Origin: Actinoplanes sp. NBRC 103695
Lineage (GTDB): Bacteria; Actinomycetota; Actinomycetes; Mycobacteriales; Micromonosporaceae
Assembly (NCBI RefSeq): GCF_030269485.1
Contig: NZ_BSTL01000014.1
Coordinates: 236,194-300,193, forward strand
Reading direction: 5' to 3'
DNA: 64,000 bases
Part shown: positions 8,481-16,706 of the stretch, one piece after another
How the letters are laid out: every line of letters begins with the position of its first letter
Position numbering within the stretch: position 1 is the stretch's first letter
Program-made: the position numbers and the translations under genes
The notes under the pieces: model-generated
What the model saw: the letters and a program-made list of their open reading frames with translations, nothing else
Database searches by the model: none
Told to the model about the DNA's origin: nothing

Positions 8481-8483
8481 GGC

Positions 8484-9320
8484 TCAGAACTCCTGGCCGC
8501 CGAGGACGCGGAGGAAGTCGAAGCCCTCGGCGGTGGCCGAACCGGGCTGCGGGCGGAAGATCACCAGCCGCTGACCGGTGACGGTGCTCAGCACGTAGTC
8601 GCACTGGACGTCGAGGCGGCCGGCCCGCGGGTGGTCGAGGATCTTGCGGGTCGAGGTCAGCGCCGCGACCTGGTGGGACTCCCAGAAATCGGTGAACTCT
8701 CCGCTGGCGGCGCGCAGGTCGGTGACGAGCGTGGCGACTTCCCGGTCGGCGCCGCGCTGGGCGTACGCCCGCCGCAGGTCGGCGACGTAGCCGCGACCGA
8801 TCGCCTCGTGCTCGGCGGGCACGTTGACGCTCCGCGACGACGGATCGGTGAACCACCGCCAGACGACGTTGGCCTCCCGGCCCTCGCGCTGCGCCCAGGG
8901 CCCGAGCAGCGCCTTGCTCAGCTCGTTCTGCGCCAGCACGGTCGCCAGGTCGTCGATCACGTGCGCCGGCACCGTGGTGAGCGCGTCGAGCAGGAACATC
9001 ATGGCCGGTTCGACGTACGCGCCGCCGGCCAGCCGGCCCGGCGGCGGGTGGCCGGCCAGCCGGTAGAGGTAGTCGCGTTCGTCGACGGACAGACGCAGCG
9101 CGCGGGCCAGGGCGGCGAGGGTCCTCTCCGACGGGTTCGCGCCGCGCGCCTGCTCCAGCCGCTCGTAGTACTCGACGGACACGTGGGCGAGCGCGGCCAC
9201 CTCCGACCGGCGCAGGCCAGGCGTGCGGCGCCGGCCGCCGGGGGTCAGACCCACGTCGGCCGGTCGCAGCGCCTCCCGCCGGTCACGCAGGAACGCGCCC
9301 AGCTCGTCGGCCACGGTCAT
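8484..9320 (-). CDS. MmyB-type helix-turn-helix regulator (copy 2)
   Basis: This 278-residue protein has the same plan as the product at 5097-5945: HTH LGAFLRDRREALRPADVGL through SEVAALAHVSVEYYERLEQA, then the MmyB domain with RWFTDPS. It lies five bases downstream of the aldo/keto reductase on the same strand and is probably in one transcript with it, which would allow autoregulation. The two paralogues bracket the SDR-hydrolase-nitroreductase operon. Confidence 0.88.
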   Translation of the reverse strand: MTVADELGAFLRDRREALRPADVGLTPGGRRRTPGLRRSEVAALAHVSVEYYERLEQARGANPSERTLAALARALRLSVDERDYLYRLAGHPPPGRLAGGAYVEPAMMFLLDALTTVPAHVIDDLATVLAQNELSKALLGPWAQREGREANVVWRWFTDPSSRSVNVPAEHEAIGRGYVADLRRAYAQRGADREVATLVTDLRAASGEFTDFWESHQVAALTSTRKILDHPRAGRLDVQCDYVLSTVTGQRLVIFRPQPGSATAEGFDFLRVLGGQEF

Positions 9321-9324
9321 TCGC

Positions 9325-10323
9325 TCACTCCTGGATGGCAGCCATCGCGTTCGGAGCGTAACGGTCGCCGGCCGCCGCCCCGGCCGGGATCGCGGCGCTC
9401 AGGTCGGCGACCGTCGCCGGGTCGAGCTCGATCGCGGCGGCCGCGACGTTCTGCTCCAGCCAGGTACGCCGCTTGGTGCCGGGGATGGCGGTGACGCCGT
9501 CCTGGGCGAGCACCCAGGCCAGGGCGAGCTGACCGGCCGCCACACCGAGGGCGTCCGCCTTCGCGACGAGCCGGTCGAGGAGCGCCAGATTCTGGTCCAG
9601 GTTCGCGTCGGCGAAGCGCGGCGAGGAACGCCGGAAGTCGTCGGCCGGCAGGTCCCGCACCGACCGTACGGTGCCGGTGAGGAAGCCGCGGCCCAGCGGC
9701 GCGTACGCCACGAAACCGATGCCCAGCTCCCGCACCGTGTCCAGAACGCCGTTGACCTCGACCGCGCGGCTGAACAGCGAGTACTCGGTCTGCACCGCCG
9801 ACAGCGGCCCGGCCGCGTGTGCCGCCCGGATGCTCGCCGGGGACGCCTCGCTGATCCCGAGATAGCGCAGCTTGCCCTCGGTCACCAGTTCCGCGAGCGC
9901 GCCGAAGGTCTCCGCCACCGGCACCCCCGGGTCGACGCGGTGCAGGTAGTACAGGTCGAGGTGGTCCGTGCCGAGCCGCCGCAGCGAGCCCTCCACGCAC
10001 CACCGCAGGTAGTCCGGGCGGCCGTTGGGCCCGCCGACGAACTTCCCCGCCTCGTCGAGAGTGAGGCCGCCACCCTTCGTCGCGACGATCACGTCGTCGC
10101 GCCGGCCCTTCAGCGCCCGCCCGAGCAGTTCCTCGCCGCTGAACGGCCCGTACATGTCGGCGGTGTCGACCATCGTGACGCCCAGCTCGAGAGCCCGGTG
10201 CACGGTGCGGACCGCCTCGTCCTCGTCCGGGGTGCCGTACATCGCGGTCATGCCCATCGTGCCGAGACCCTCGACGGAGGCGGCCAGGCCGCGACCGCCG
10301 ATCGCGTGTGTTCGCAATGTCAT
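9325..10323 (-). CDS. Aldo/keto reductase (pyridoxal reductase-like group)
   Basis: This 332-residue TIM-barrel oxidoreductase starts MTLRTHAIGGRGLAASVEGL and has the catalytic Asp and Tyr in VDTADMYGPFSGEE, Lys in IVATKGGG and His in YYLHRVDP. The C-terminal AIPGTKRRTWLEQN is the NADPH-phosphate site. ATG 10323 is preferred; an in-frame extension upstream is basic and lacks family resemblance. The gene is followed closely by the second MmyB regulator, so it may be an MmyB-controlled redox gene. Confidence 0.88.
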   Translation of the reverse strand: MTLRTHAIGGRGLAASVEGLGTMGMTAMYGTPDEDEAVRTVHRALELGVTMVDTADMYGPFSGEELLGRALKGRRDDVIVATKGGGLTLDEAGKFVGGPNGRPDYLRWCVEGSLRRLGTDHLDLYYLHRVDPGVPVAETFGALAELVTEGKLRYLGISEASPASIRAAHAAGPLSAVQTEYSLFSRAVEVNGVLDTVRELGIGFVAYAPLGRGFLTGTVRSVRDLPADDFRRSSPRFADANLDQNLALLDRLVAKADALGVAAGQLALAWVLAQDGVTAIPGTKRRTWLEQNVAAAAIELDPATVADLSAAIPAGAAAGDRYAPNAMAAIQE

Positions 10324-10392
10324 GCGTCCACCCTGCCGCCGCGGCCGGGCGGGTGGCACGCCCTGCCTATCCCCGCCCCGCCAGGGCGACGA

Positions 10393-12891
10393 TCAGCGCT
10401 CGGCCTCCGACAGGGGGCCGACCGCCACGACCGTGATGGCCGCGGCGCCCAGCTCGTCGGACTCCTCGAGGTCGATGGTGGCCTCGATGCCCCAGTCGTG
10501 GTCCTCCTCCGGGTCGTCGAAGACCTGGCGGACGTGCCACACCTGCGGGCCGGCGTCGATGTGCAGCAGGGCCGGGCCGCGGGCGTCGGGGCCGATGCCG
10601 ATCCGGTCGTACTCGTCGAAATAGTCGGCCAGGGCGTCCGCCCAGCGGTCGGCGGTCCAGCCCGACTCGGCGTCCAGGTCGCCGAGCTCGCCGCTGCGGC
10701 GCATCGCGGCCAGCTCCACGCGGCGGAACATCGCGTTGCGCACCAGCACGCGGAACGCCCGGGTGTTGCGGGTGACCGCGGGCGGCTTGTCGTCCAGCCG
10801 GGCCTCCTCGATGACCGCGCCCGGGTCCTTGAGCCGCTCCCACTCGTCGAGCAGGCTCGAGTCGACCTGGCGGACCAGCTCGCCCAGCCACTCGATCAGG
10901 TCGGTCAGCTCCTCGGTGCGGGCCTCCTCCGGCACGGTCTGCCGCAGCGCCCGGAACGCGTCCGCCAGGTAGCGCAGGACCAGGCCCTCGGAGCGGGACA
11001 GGCCGTAGAACGACACGTACTCGGTGAAGGTCATCGCGCGCTCGTACATGTCACGGACCACCGACTTGGGCTTGAGCTCGTAGTCCTCCACCCACGGGTG
11101 GCCGCGCCGGTACGTCTCGTACGCCCCCTCGAGCAGTTCGAGCAGCGGGCGGGGATGCGTGACGTCCTCGAGCAGCGTCATCCGCTCCTCGTACTCGATG
11201 CCCTCGGCCTTCATCGCGTTGACCGCCTCGCCGCGGGCCTTCTGCCGCTGCGCCGACAGCACCTGGCGCGGGTCCTCCAGCGTCGCCTCGATCACCGACA
11301 CCACGTCCAGTGGATAGTCCGGCGACTCCCGGTCGAGCAGTTCCAGGCAGGCCAGCGCGAACGGTGAGAGGGCCTGGTTGAGCGCGAAGTCGATCTGCAG
11401 GTCGTCGACGATGCGGTAGGTGCCCTCGGCCTTCTCGATGATGCCGCCGGCGAGCAGGGCACGCGTGATACCCACCGCGCGGCGGATGTGGCGGCGCTGC
11501 GCGGCGGGCTCCTCGTGGTTCTGGGTGAGCAGGTGCCGCATGGCCGAGAACGAGTCGCCGCCACGGCTCAGCACGTTCAGCAGCATCGCGTGGGACACCT
11601 GGAACGACGACGTCAGCGGCTCGGGGTCGGCGGCGACCAGCCGGTCGAAGGTGGGCTGGCCCCAGCCGATGGTGCCCTCCGGGGGCTTTTTGCGTACGAC
11701 CTTGCGCCGCTTCTTCGGATCGTCGCCGGCCTTGGCGACGGCGCGCTCGTTGTCGATCACGTGCTCCGGCGCCTGCACGATGACCGAGCCGACCGTGTCG
11801 AACCCGGCGCGGCCCGCCCGGCCGGCGATCTGGTGGAACTCGCGAGCCTTCAGCAGCCGGGTCTTCACACCGTCGTACTTGGACAGGCCGGTGAACAGCA
11901 CCGTGCGGATCGGGACGTTGATGCCGACGCCGAGGGTGTCCGTCCCGCAGATCACCTTGAGCAGGCCCGCCTGCGCGAGGGTCTCCACCAGGCGGCGGTA
12001 CTTGGGCAGCATGCCCGCGTGGTGCACGCCGATGCCGTGGCGGACCAGGCGGGACAGGGTGCGCCCGAAGCCCGCGGTGAACCGGAAGCTGCCGATGGCC
12101 GCGGCGATCGCGTCCTTCTCCGCCCGGGTGCACATGTTGATGCTCATCAGGGCCTGCGCGCGTTCCAGGGCGGACGCCTGGGTGAAGTGCACGATGTAGA
12201 CCGGGGCCTGGCGGGTGCTCAGGAGTTCCTCGATCGTCTCGTGCAGCGGCGTCATGGCGTACGAGAAAAGGAGCGGGACCGGCCGCTCGGCCGTGGCGAC
12301 CACCGAGGTCGACCGGCCGGTGCGCCGCGAGAGATCGTCGACGAAGCGGGTGGTGTCGCCGAGGGTGGCCGACATCAGCAGGAACTGCGCCTGGGGCAGC
12401 TCGATGATCGGCACCTGCCAGGCCCAGCCCCGGTCCGGCTCGGCGTAGAAGTGGAACTCGTCCATCACCACCTGCCCGACGTCGGCGGACGCGCCCTCGC
12501 GCAGCGCCAGGTTCGCCAGGATCTCGGCGGTGCAGCAGATGATCGGCGCGTCCGCGTTCACGCTGGCGTCGCCGGTGAGCATGCCGACGTTGTGCGCGCC
12601 GAAGACCGCGCAGAGGGCGAAGAACTTCTCCGACACCAGCGCCTTGATCGGGGCCGTGTAGAAAGTCGTGCGCTTGTCGGCCAGGGCGGCGAAGTGCGCG
12701 CCGGTGGCCACCAGGCTCTTACCGGAGCCGGTCGGGGTGTTCAGGATGACGTTCGACCCGGTGGCGATCTCCAGGAGGGCCTCCTCCTGATGCGAGTAGA
12801 GCGTCAGGCCCTGCTCGGTCACCCAGCCGGTGAAGGCGTCGAGGACGGTCTCGGGATCGGGGGTGCCGGGCAGGCGGTCGGTCAGATTCAT
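10393..12891 (-). CDS. Ski2-like DEAD/DEAH-box helicase with DUF3516
   Basis: This 832-residue helicase shows motif I TPTGSGKS (52-59), motif II DEFH (144-147, in VVMDEFHFYAEP), motif III SAT (174-176) and a C-terminal helicase lobe with HHAGMLPKYRRLVE and QIAGRAGRAGFD. The C-terminal third is the DUF3516 region seen in actinobacterial members. Homologues are present across actinobacteria and are thought to act on RNA or DNA; the precise substrate is not known to me. The start ATG 12891 lies just beyond the large terminator hairpin at 12913-12954, so it is probably transcribed from its own promoter. Confidence 0.9.
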   Translation of the reverse strand: MNLTDRLPGTPDPETVLDAFTGWVTEQGLTLYSHQEEALLEIATGSNVILNTPTGSGKSLVATGAHFAALADKRTTFYTAPIKALVSEKFFALCAVFGAHNVGMLTGDASVNADAPIICCTAEILANLALREGASADVGQVVMDEFHFYAEPDRGWAWQVPIIELPQAQFLLMSATLGDTTRFVDDLSRRTGRSTSVVATAERPVPLLFSYAMTPLHETIEELLSTRQAPVYIVHFTQASALERAQALMSINMCTRAEKDAIAAAIGSFRFTAGFGRTLSRLVRHGIGVHHAGMLPKYRRLVETLAQAGLLKVICGTDTLGVGINVPIRTVLFTGLSKYDGVKTRLLKAREFHQIAGRAGRAGFDTVGSVIVQAPEHVIDNERAVAKAGDDPKKRRKVVRKKPPEGTIGWGQPTFDRLVAADPEPLTSSFQVSHAMLLNVLSRGGDSFSAMRHLLTQNHEEPAAQRRHIRRAVGITRALLAGGIIEKAEGTYRIVDDLQIDFALNQALSPFALACLELLDRESPDYPLDVVSVIEATLEDPRQVLSAQRQKARGEAVNAMKAEGIEYEERMTLLEDVTHPRPLLELLEGAYETYRRGHPWVEDYELKPKSVVRDMYERAMTFTEYVSFYGLSRSEGLVLRYLADAFRALRQTVPEEARTEELTDLIEWLGELVRQVDSSLLDEWERLKDPGAVIEEARLDDKPPAVTRNTRAFRVLVRNAMFRRVELAAMRRSGELGDLDAESGWTADRWADALADYFDEYDRIGIGPDARGPALLHIDAGPQVWHVRQVFDDPEEDHDWGIEATIDLEESDELGAAAITVVAVGPLSEAER

Positions 12892-12912
12892 GATGTGGCC
12901 AGTCTATTGACA

Positions 12913-12954
12913 CCGCGCCGGCCGGGTGCGAGCGCTCGTACCCGGCCGGCGCGG
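12913..12954 (-). terminator. Large perfect hairpin, probable terminator
   Basis: A 15-base perfect inverted repeat (12913-12927 and 12940-12954) encloses the self-complementary CGAGCGCTCG. It stands nine bases after the stop codon of the small gene at 12963-13130 and before the helicase start. No U-tract is evident on the minus strand, as is usual in high-GC actinomycetes. Confidence 0.75.
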
Positions 12955-12962
12955 GGGACCGG

Positions 12963-13130
12963 TTATCTGACGGGAGCGGGAGGCGGAACGATGACCATGA
13001 TGCGGCCGGCGACGGAGGGGGATTTCGCGGGCGGCTTGCCCGCGGCGGAGTAGATCGGGCCGGCCACGCCCGCGGTGAGACCCACCGCGACGGCAAGGAC
13101 TGCCAGGGAAGAGCCGATTCGGGTACGCAT
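12963..13130 (-). CDS. Small secreted or membrane-anchored peptide
   Basis: A 55-codon frame starts MRTRIGSSLAVLAVAVGLTA: basic residues, then a long hydrophobic core that ends near AGVAGPIYSAA. This looks like a signal peptide or a single membrane anchor. The remaining ~25 residues are Pro/Lys/Val-rich and end VPPPAPVR. No family is recognised. The reasons to believe it are the signal-like N-terminus, the lack of any overlapping gene, and a very strong terminator placed immediately after its TAA. A good Shine-Dalgarno is not visible. Confidence 0.5.
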   Translation of the reverse strand: MRTRIGSSLAVLAVAVGLTAGVAGPIYSAAGKPPAKSPSVAGRIMVIVPPPAPVR

Positions 13131-13215
13131 GAGAGAAGGTTGCGCGGCGCCGGTTGCGACTCGGGCGGTGACGTGGTGCGAATCGGTAGCAGCCCTAAGG
13201 TACGGGTCTGATTAC

Positions 13216-13863
13216 TCAGCGTGGCCAATCGCGGAGGATGTGACGCAGCCGGGCGACGTCGGCCGGACCGAGTCCGTAGACCGCGAACCGGCTGTCGTCC
13301 AGCCGGTCCAGGTAACGCCCGGCGTCGGCGAGGTCCTCGTCGTCCAGGGCCGGATCGGCCACCCGGGCCAGCGCCAGCACCCTGTCCAGCGGATATCTCT
13401 CCAGCGCGGCCGCCACGTCGATGTAGTCGCGGACCTCACGCCGGCCGGCCAGCGCCGCCACCTTCGTCGCCACCAGGTCGTCCAGGTGCATCACCGGGCC
13501 GATGTCCATCACCACCGGCGCGTTGCGGCGGTCCAGCCGGCACAGGGTCAGCCGCAGCGCCCGGTCACCGTCCGCGACCAGAAACTCGCGCAGGTGCTCG
13601 TCCATCCCGTCGAAGATCTCATCGGGCGCCTCGCGGGCCACCGCGAACCCCGCCGCCACCAGGGCCGCCGCCACCTCGTCGGCGGCCGCGGCCACACCGT
13701 CCTCGGCGTCGGTGAACAGGTCCACATCCTCGGTGGGGCGCCGGACCAGCCCGTTGACCAGCCAGGCGACGCCGCCGCCGAGCACGAAGCCGTGTTTCTC
13801 CGCGACGCCCAGCGAGATCCGGGCCACCTCCGAAAAGAAGTGTTGACTTTCGGGGCGAGTCAC
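13216..13863 (-). CDS. AbiEii/AbiGii-like nucleotidyltransferase
   Basis: This 215-residue protein has a minimal nucleotidyltransferase core with LGGGVAWLVNGLVRRPTEDV (28-47) followed by DLFT, giving the DxD pair at 46 and 48. Later comes HLDDLVATKVAALAGRREVRD, the Lys/Asp-containing helix typical of the AbiEii toxin fold. In type IV toxin-antitoxin systems such enzymes are the toxin, but many actinobacterial relatives are uncharacterised. GTG 13863 overlaps the stop of the small upstream gene, so the two are translationally coupled in the order small protein then nucleotidyltransferase, as in AbiE systems. Confidence 0.75.
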   Translation of the reverse strand: MTRPESQHFFSEVARISLGVAEKHGFVLGGGVAWLVNGLVRRPTEDVDLFTDAEDGVAAAADEVAAALVAAGFAVAREAPDEIFDGMDEHLREFLVADGDRALRLTLCRLDRRNAPVVMDIGPVMHLDDLVATKVAALAGRREVRDYIDVAAALERYPLDRVLALARVADPALDDEDLADAGRYLDRLDDSRFAVYGLGPADVARLRHILRDWPR

Positions 13864-14180
13864 CGGGTGAGCGCGCGGTGCCGGGCCTCCCAGGCGGCAC
13901 GCACGCCACGCGGGAGATTCAGTCGCGACCACACCCGGGCCAGCGTCGGACCGTGCAGATGACTGCGAAGCTCCTCGACGCGGACGGCCTCGCGCAGCAC
14001 GTTCTCGTACATCCAGAGCAGCTCATCGCCGTCGTCCAGGTCGAACAGCCGCGGCGGACCCCACCACAGGCGCAGCGGCAACTCGACCGGGCCGTGCTCG
14101 GGACCGGTCAGCTCGTGCAGGCTCCCGGCCACCACGACGGGCCGGTGCGGCCTCGCCAGATGCACCACGGGGCTGGTCAT
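13860..14180 (-). CDS. Small hypothetical protein coupled to AbiEii-like gene
   Basis: A 106-residue protein without a motif I can assign. Its sequence is rich in Leu, Arg and Trp (LRLWWGPPRLFDLDD, LLWMYENVLREA) and ends PRGVRAAWEARHRALTR. The GTGA overlap with the nucleotidyltransferase suggests a stoichiometric partner, by position an antitoxin or adaptor. It lacks an obvious winged-helix like that of AbiEi, so the antitoxin role is inference from arrangement only. Confidence 0.6.
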   Translation of the reverse strand: MTSPVVHLARPHRPVVVAGSLHELTGPEHGPVELPLRLWWGPPRLFDLDDGDELLWMYENVLREAVRVEELRSHLHGPTLARVWSRLNLPRGVRAAWEARHRALTR

Positions 14181-14189
14181 GGGGACAGC

Positions 14190-14432
14190 TTAACCCGCGC
14201 CTCCGAGGTCGAGGTCGGCTCGGACCAGCGAATGGATGACCAGGTCGACACGTCCACCGTGGATGAATCCGGCATTGCGGGCGACACCCTCGCGGACGAA
14301 CCCGGCCTTCGCGGCCAGCCGTTGCGACGCCGTGTCGCCGGGAGCGATCCGCAGCTCGACCCGCTCGAACAGCACGGCGTCGGCGGGCCGGAGCGTCAGT
14401 CGCGGCGTCCGAAGAATCACGTCGGGAAACAC
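14190..14432 (-). pseudogene. Internally deleted GNAT acetyltransferase
   Basis: The frame (80 residues from GTG 14432) begins with a GNAT N-terminus, VFPDVILRTPRLTLRPADA, and passes directly into a GNAT C-terminus with the helix NTASQRLAAKAGF-like segment (DTASQRLAAKAGFVREGV) and a final VDLVIHSLVRADL. The middle of a normal ~170-residue domain, including the acetyl-CoA loop Q/R-x-x-G-x-G/A, is missing. The frame stays open across the joint, so a short protein may still be made. It lies ten bases upstream of the AbiEii-like pair on the same strand. Confidence 0.7.
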
Positions 14433-14520
14433 GGGGCGAGAATAGCGTGGCGAGATTCCGTCGGTATATGGCGATCTTGCCACTTCTGCGCGGTCCCGCG
14501 GCCGCCTACCTTCGAGGTCC

Positions 14521-14931
14521 GTGACGAAAGTGCTTCTCTCCCTGCACGTGCTGGCCGCGATCATCGCCATCGGACCGGTGACCGTGGCAGCCAGCATGTT
14601 CCCGGCCGTGGCCCGCCGCGGGGACGCCCCCGCCCTCCGCCTCCTGCACCGGATCTGTGTGGTCTACGCGACGATCGGCGTGGCGGTGCCCGTCTTCGGC
14701 CTCGCCACCGCGAGCAGTCTCGGGGTGCTCGGCGACGCGTGGCTGCTCACCTCGATCGCGCTGACGCTCGTCGCGGCCGTACTGCTGGGCCTGGTGATCC
14801 TCCCCCGCCAGAAGAGCGTGCTGGGCGGGACGACGGCCGGTCTCGGCATGCCCACCGGCGTCTTCAACCTGCTGTGGGCGACCGTCGTGGTGCTGATGAT
14901 CGTCCGCCCCGGCTCCACCACGGGCGCGTGA
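14521..14931 (+). CDS. Small integral membrane protein (DUF2269-like)
   Basis: This 136-residue protein has about four hydrophobic helices (near 5-27, 45-67, 73-95 and 110-128). The first, with LHVLAAIIAIGPVTVAA, resembles the DUF2269 family. No catalytic residues are seen and the function is unknown. GTG 14521 is the start; its stop overlaps the GTG of the next membrane protein, so the two form a coupled pair. Confidence 0.7.
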   Translation: MTKVLLSLHVLAAIIAIGPVTVAASMFPAVARRGDAPALRLLHRICVVYATIGVAVPVFGLATASSLGVLGDAWLLTSIALTLVAAVLLGLVILPRQKSVLGGTTAGLGMPTGVFNLLWATVVVLMIVRPGSTTGA

Positions 14932-15170
14932 GAATCCTGCGCGCGGCGGCGCTCGCCGAGCTGCTCAGCCTCGCCGTGCTGCTGACCAACCTGGCGACCG
15001 TGCACGTGCCGTGGGTCGCATCCCTGATCGGCCCGATCCACGGCTGCGCCTACCTGCTCGTGATCGGCGCCGCATACCGGCTCACCCGCTCGGCCGCCAC
15101 CACCCTGCTCGCCGCGATCCCGGTCATCGGCGGGCTGATCGCCCTCCGGAGGGTGAAACCGCCGGACTGA
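14928..15170 (+). CDS. Small integral membrane protein (DUF3817-like)
   Basis: An 80-residue protein with three hydrophobic segments. It contains RAAALAELLSLAVLLTNLAT and GPIHGCAYLLVIGAAYRLTR, the pattern of DUF3817 proteins, and a basic C-terminus ALRRVKPPD. The GTG at 14928 sits inside the preceding stop (GTGA), which fixes the start and indicates co-expression with the 14521 gene. Function unknown. Confidence 0.7.
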   Translation: MRILRAAALAELLSLAVLLTNLATVHVPWVASLIGPIHGCAYLLVIGAAYRLTRSAATTLLAAIPVIGGLIALRRVKPPD

Positions 15171-15197
15171 CCGGCATTCCGGGCTTACCGTACCGGT

Positions 15198-15755
15198 ATG
15201 CCCATCCCCTGGCGGGAGGCGGTGGTCGCGGGTCTGGGTCTGCTCACGGTGGCCAGCGGGTTCCTGCCCTGGTGGGTCCTGCGGGTGCAGGTGGGCGACG
15301 ACCGCGGCGAACGCGTCGAGACGTACACCGCATCCGCCTGGCTCGTGTCGTCGCGCTGGAGCCAGGCCCTGCTCGTCACCGCGGTGTCGGTCGTTCTCGG
15401 GCTGCTCTGGTGCCTCTTCCGGGACCGGGCGCCGGTGGTGTTGTGGATCGCCGCGCTGGCCGGCGTCACGCTGGCCGTCTTCCTCGCCCTCGACCAGCGC
15501 GCCGACACCAGGCCGCCGCCGTCGCCGCCGACGCGGTCCATCACGATCGTCGAGGGGATCACCGACATCTCCCCGCAACCCACCGCCGATTTCGCGGCGG
15601 GCCGGATGCGGCGGGACCGGCTGGTCGCGTACCACAGCGAAGGGCTGAACGCCGACGTCGGCTGGGGTTTCTGGGCCGGCCTCGCCGGGATGGTGCTCAC
15701 CGGGATGTCGCTGGCCGTGGCCGGCCGCCGCCCTCAGGACAGCGCGGGCGCCTGA
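15198..15755 (+). CDS. Hypothetical membrane protein
   Basis: A 185-residue protein with four predicted helices: near 9-30, 54-74, 79-97 and 156-178. A longer loop of about 55 residues lies between helices three and four. Trp-rich patches (LPWWVLRV, VGWGFWAG) stand at membrane borders. I recognise no family. It follows the small membrane pair by 27 bases and may share their transcript. It converges on the epimerase gene with two bases between the stops. Confidence 0.65.
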   Translation: MPIPWREAVVAGLGLLTVASGFLPWWVLRVQVGDDRGERVETYTASAWLVSSRWSQALLVTAVSVVLGLLWCLFRDRAPVVLWIAALAGVTLAVFLALDQRADTRPPPSPPTRSITIVEGITDISPQPTADFAAGRMRRDRLVAYHSEGLNADVGWGFWAGLAGMVLTGMSLAVAGRRPQDSAGA

Positions 15756-15757
15756 CG

Positions 15758-16696
15758 TCAGTGCGGGTTGGTGAAGGTCGCCTTCGTCCGCACCGCCCAC
15801 TCGATCGTGTCCCGGGCGGTCTCGGTGAACGGCCGGGACACGTAGCCCGCCTGTCGCGCGCGCTCGCCGGAGAGCTGGAACACGCCGTCGTCACTACCGT
15901 CGCGGGGCTGCACGATGAACCCGCCGAGGTCGTCGACGTTCTCGTCCTCCGTCCACCGGACGGTCGCCGTCCCGCGGCCCGCCCGGCGGCAGGCCTCGAG
16001 CATCTCGGCGAAGGTCATCGGCGGTGGCATCACGTTGAACGGGCCGGGCCCGGCCCGCACCAGGAAGGCGGCCAGGTCACGGACGTCGGTCACCTGCACG
16101 GGCTGGGACGGCCGGGCCGCGCACGGGACCACGCCGGCGCCGGCCATCGCGAGGGCCCAGCTGGTGAAGGCGCCGAACGGGTCACCGGGGCCGTTGATCA
16201 ACCCCGCGCGGATGGACGTCGCGCGGCCGGGCAGTGCCTCCTCGGCCGCGAGCTCGCAGGCGACCTTCAGGTTGCCGTACTCGCCGTCGTCCGCCGCCGG
16301 CGGCAGCAGCGGGGCGTCCTCCGACCGGCCCGCCCGGTCCGAACGGGGGTAGACCGCGACTGAGGACATGAAGACGTACTGCCCGATGCGCGGCGCCAGC
16401 AGCCCGGCGGTGGCGGCGACCTGGCGCGGGTGGAAGCCGCTGAAGTCGAAAACCCTGTCCCAGGTACCGGTGCCGAGCGCGGCCAGGCCGGCCTTGTCAC
16501 CGTCCGCTGTCCGGTCGCCGATCAGGCGGGGAACACCGGGAAACAACTCCGTTCCCGTACGCCCCCGGTTGAACAGGGTGACGTCGTGGCCGGCTCGCAG
16601 TGCGTGCTCGGTCAGGTGGCGGCCGAGGTACTTGGTACCGCCGAGAATCAGCATGCGCACATCGGGAGTCTGGCGGACAGTCGTGGATGATGTCAT
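15758..16696 (-). CDS. NAD-dependent epimerase/reductase (extended SDR)
   Basis: A Rossmann N-terminus reads MLILGGTKYLGRHLTEHALR with the extended-SDR GGTxxLG variant. VFDFSGFHPRQV follows, then FMSSVAVYPRS, where the catalytic Tyr lies in VAVYP. The atypical GGTKYLG motif is common in mRNA-binding/isoflavone reductase-like actinobacterial proteins. I place the start at ATG 16696 because it follows the exporter stop closely; GTG 16660 or ATG 16654 would begin nearer the Rossmann fold. It is probably co-transcribed with the EamA exporter upstream. Confidence 0.8.
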   Translation of the reverse strand: MTSSTTVRQTPDVRMLILGGTKYLGRHLTEHALRAGHDVTLFNRGRTGTELFPGVPRLIGDRTADGDKAGLAALGTGTWDRVFDFSGFHPRQVAATAGLLAPRIGQYVFMSSVAVYPRSDRAGRSEDAPLLPPAADDGEYGNLKVACELAAEEALPGRATSIRAGLINGPGDPFGAFTSWALAMAGAGVVPCAARPSQPVQVTDVRDLAAFLVRAGPGPFNVMPPPMTFAEMLEACRRAGRGTATVRWTEDENVDDLGGFIVQPRDGSDDGVFQLSGERARQAGYVSRPFTETARDTIEWAVRTKATFTNPH

Positions 16697-16706
16697 CCCG
16701 CGCGAG

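Noticed and set aside
9223..11367. 714-codon open frame on the plus strand, opposite the MmyB, aldo/keto reductase and helicase genes
   Set aside because: It is antisense to three well-supported genes, has Arg/Gly/Val/Gln-rich composition without any domain, and is the long-frame artefact expected from high-GC coding DNA.
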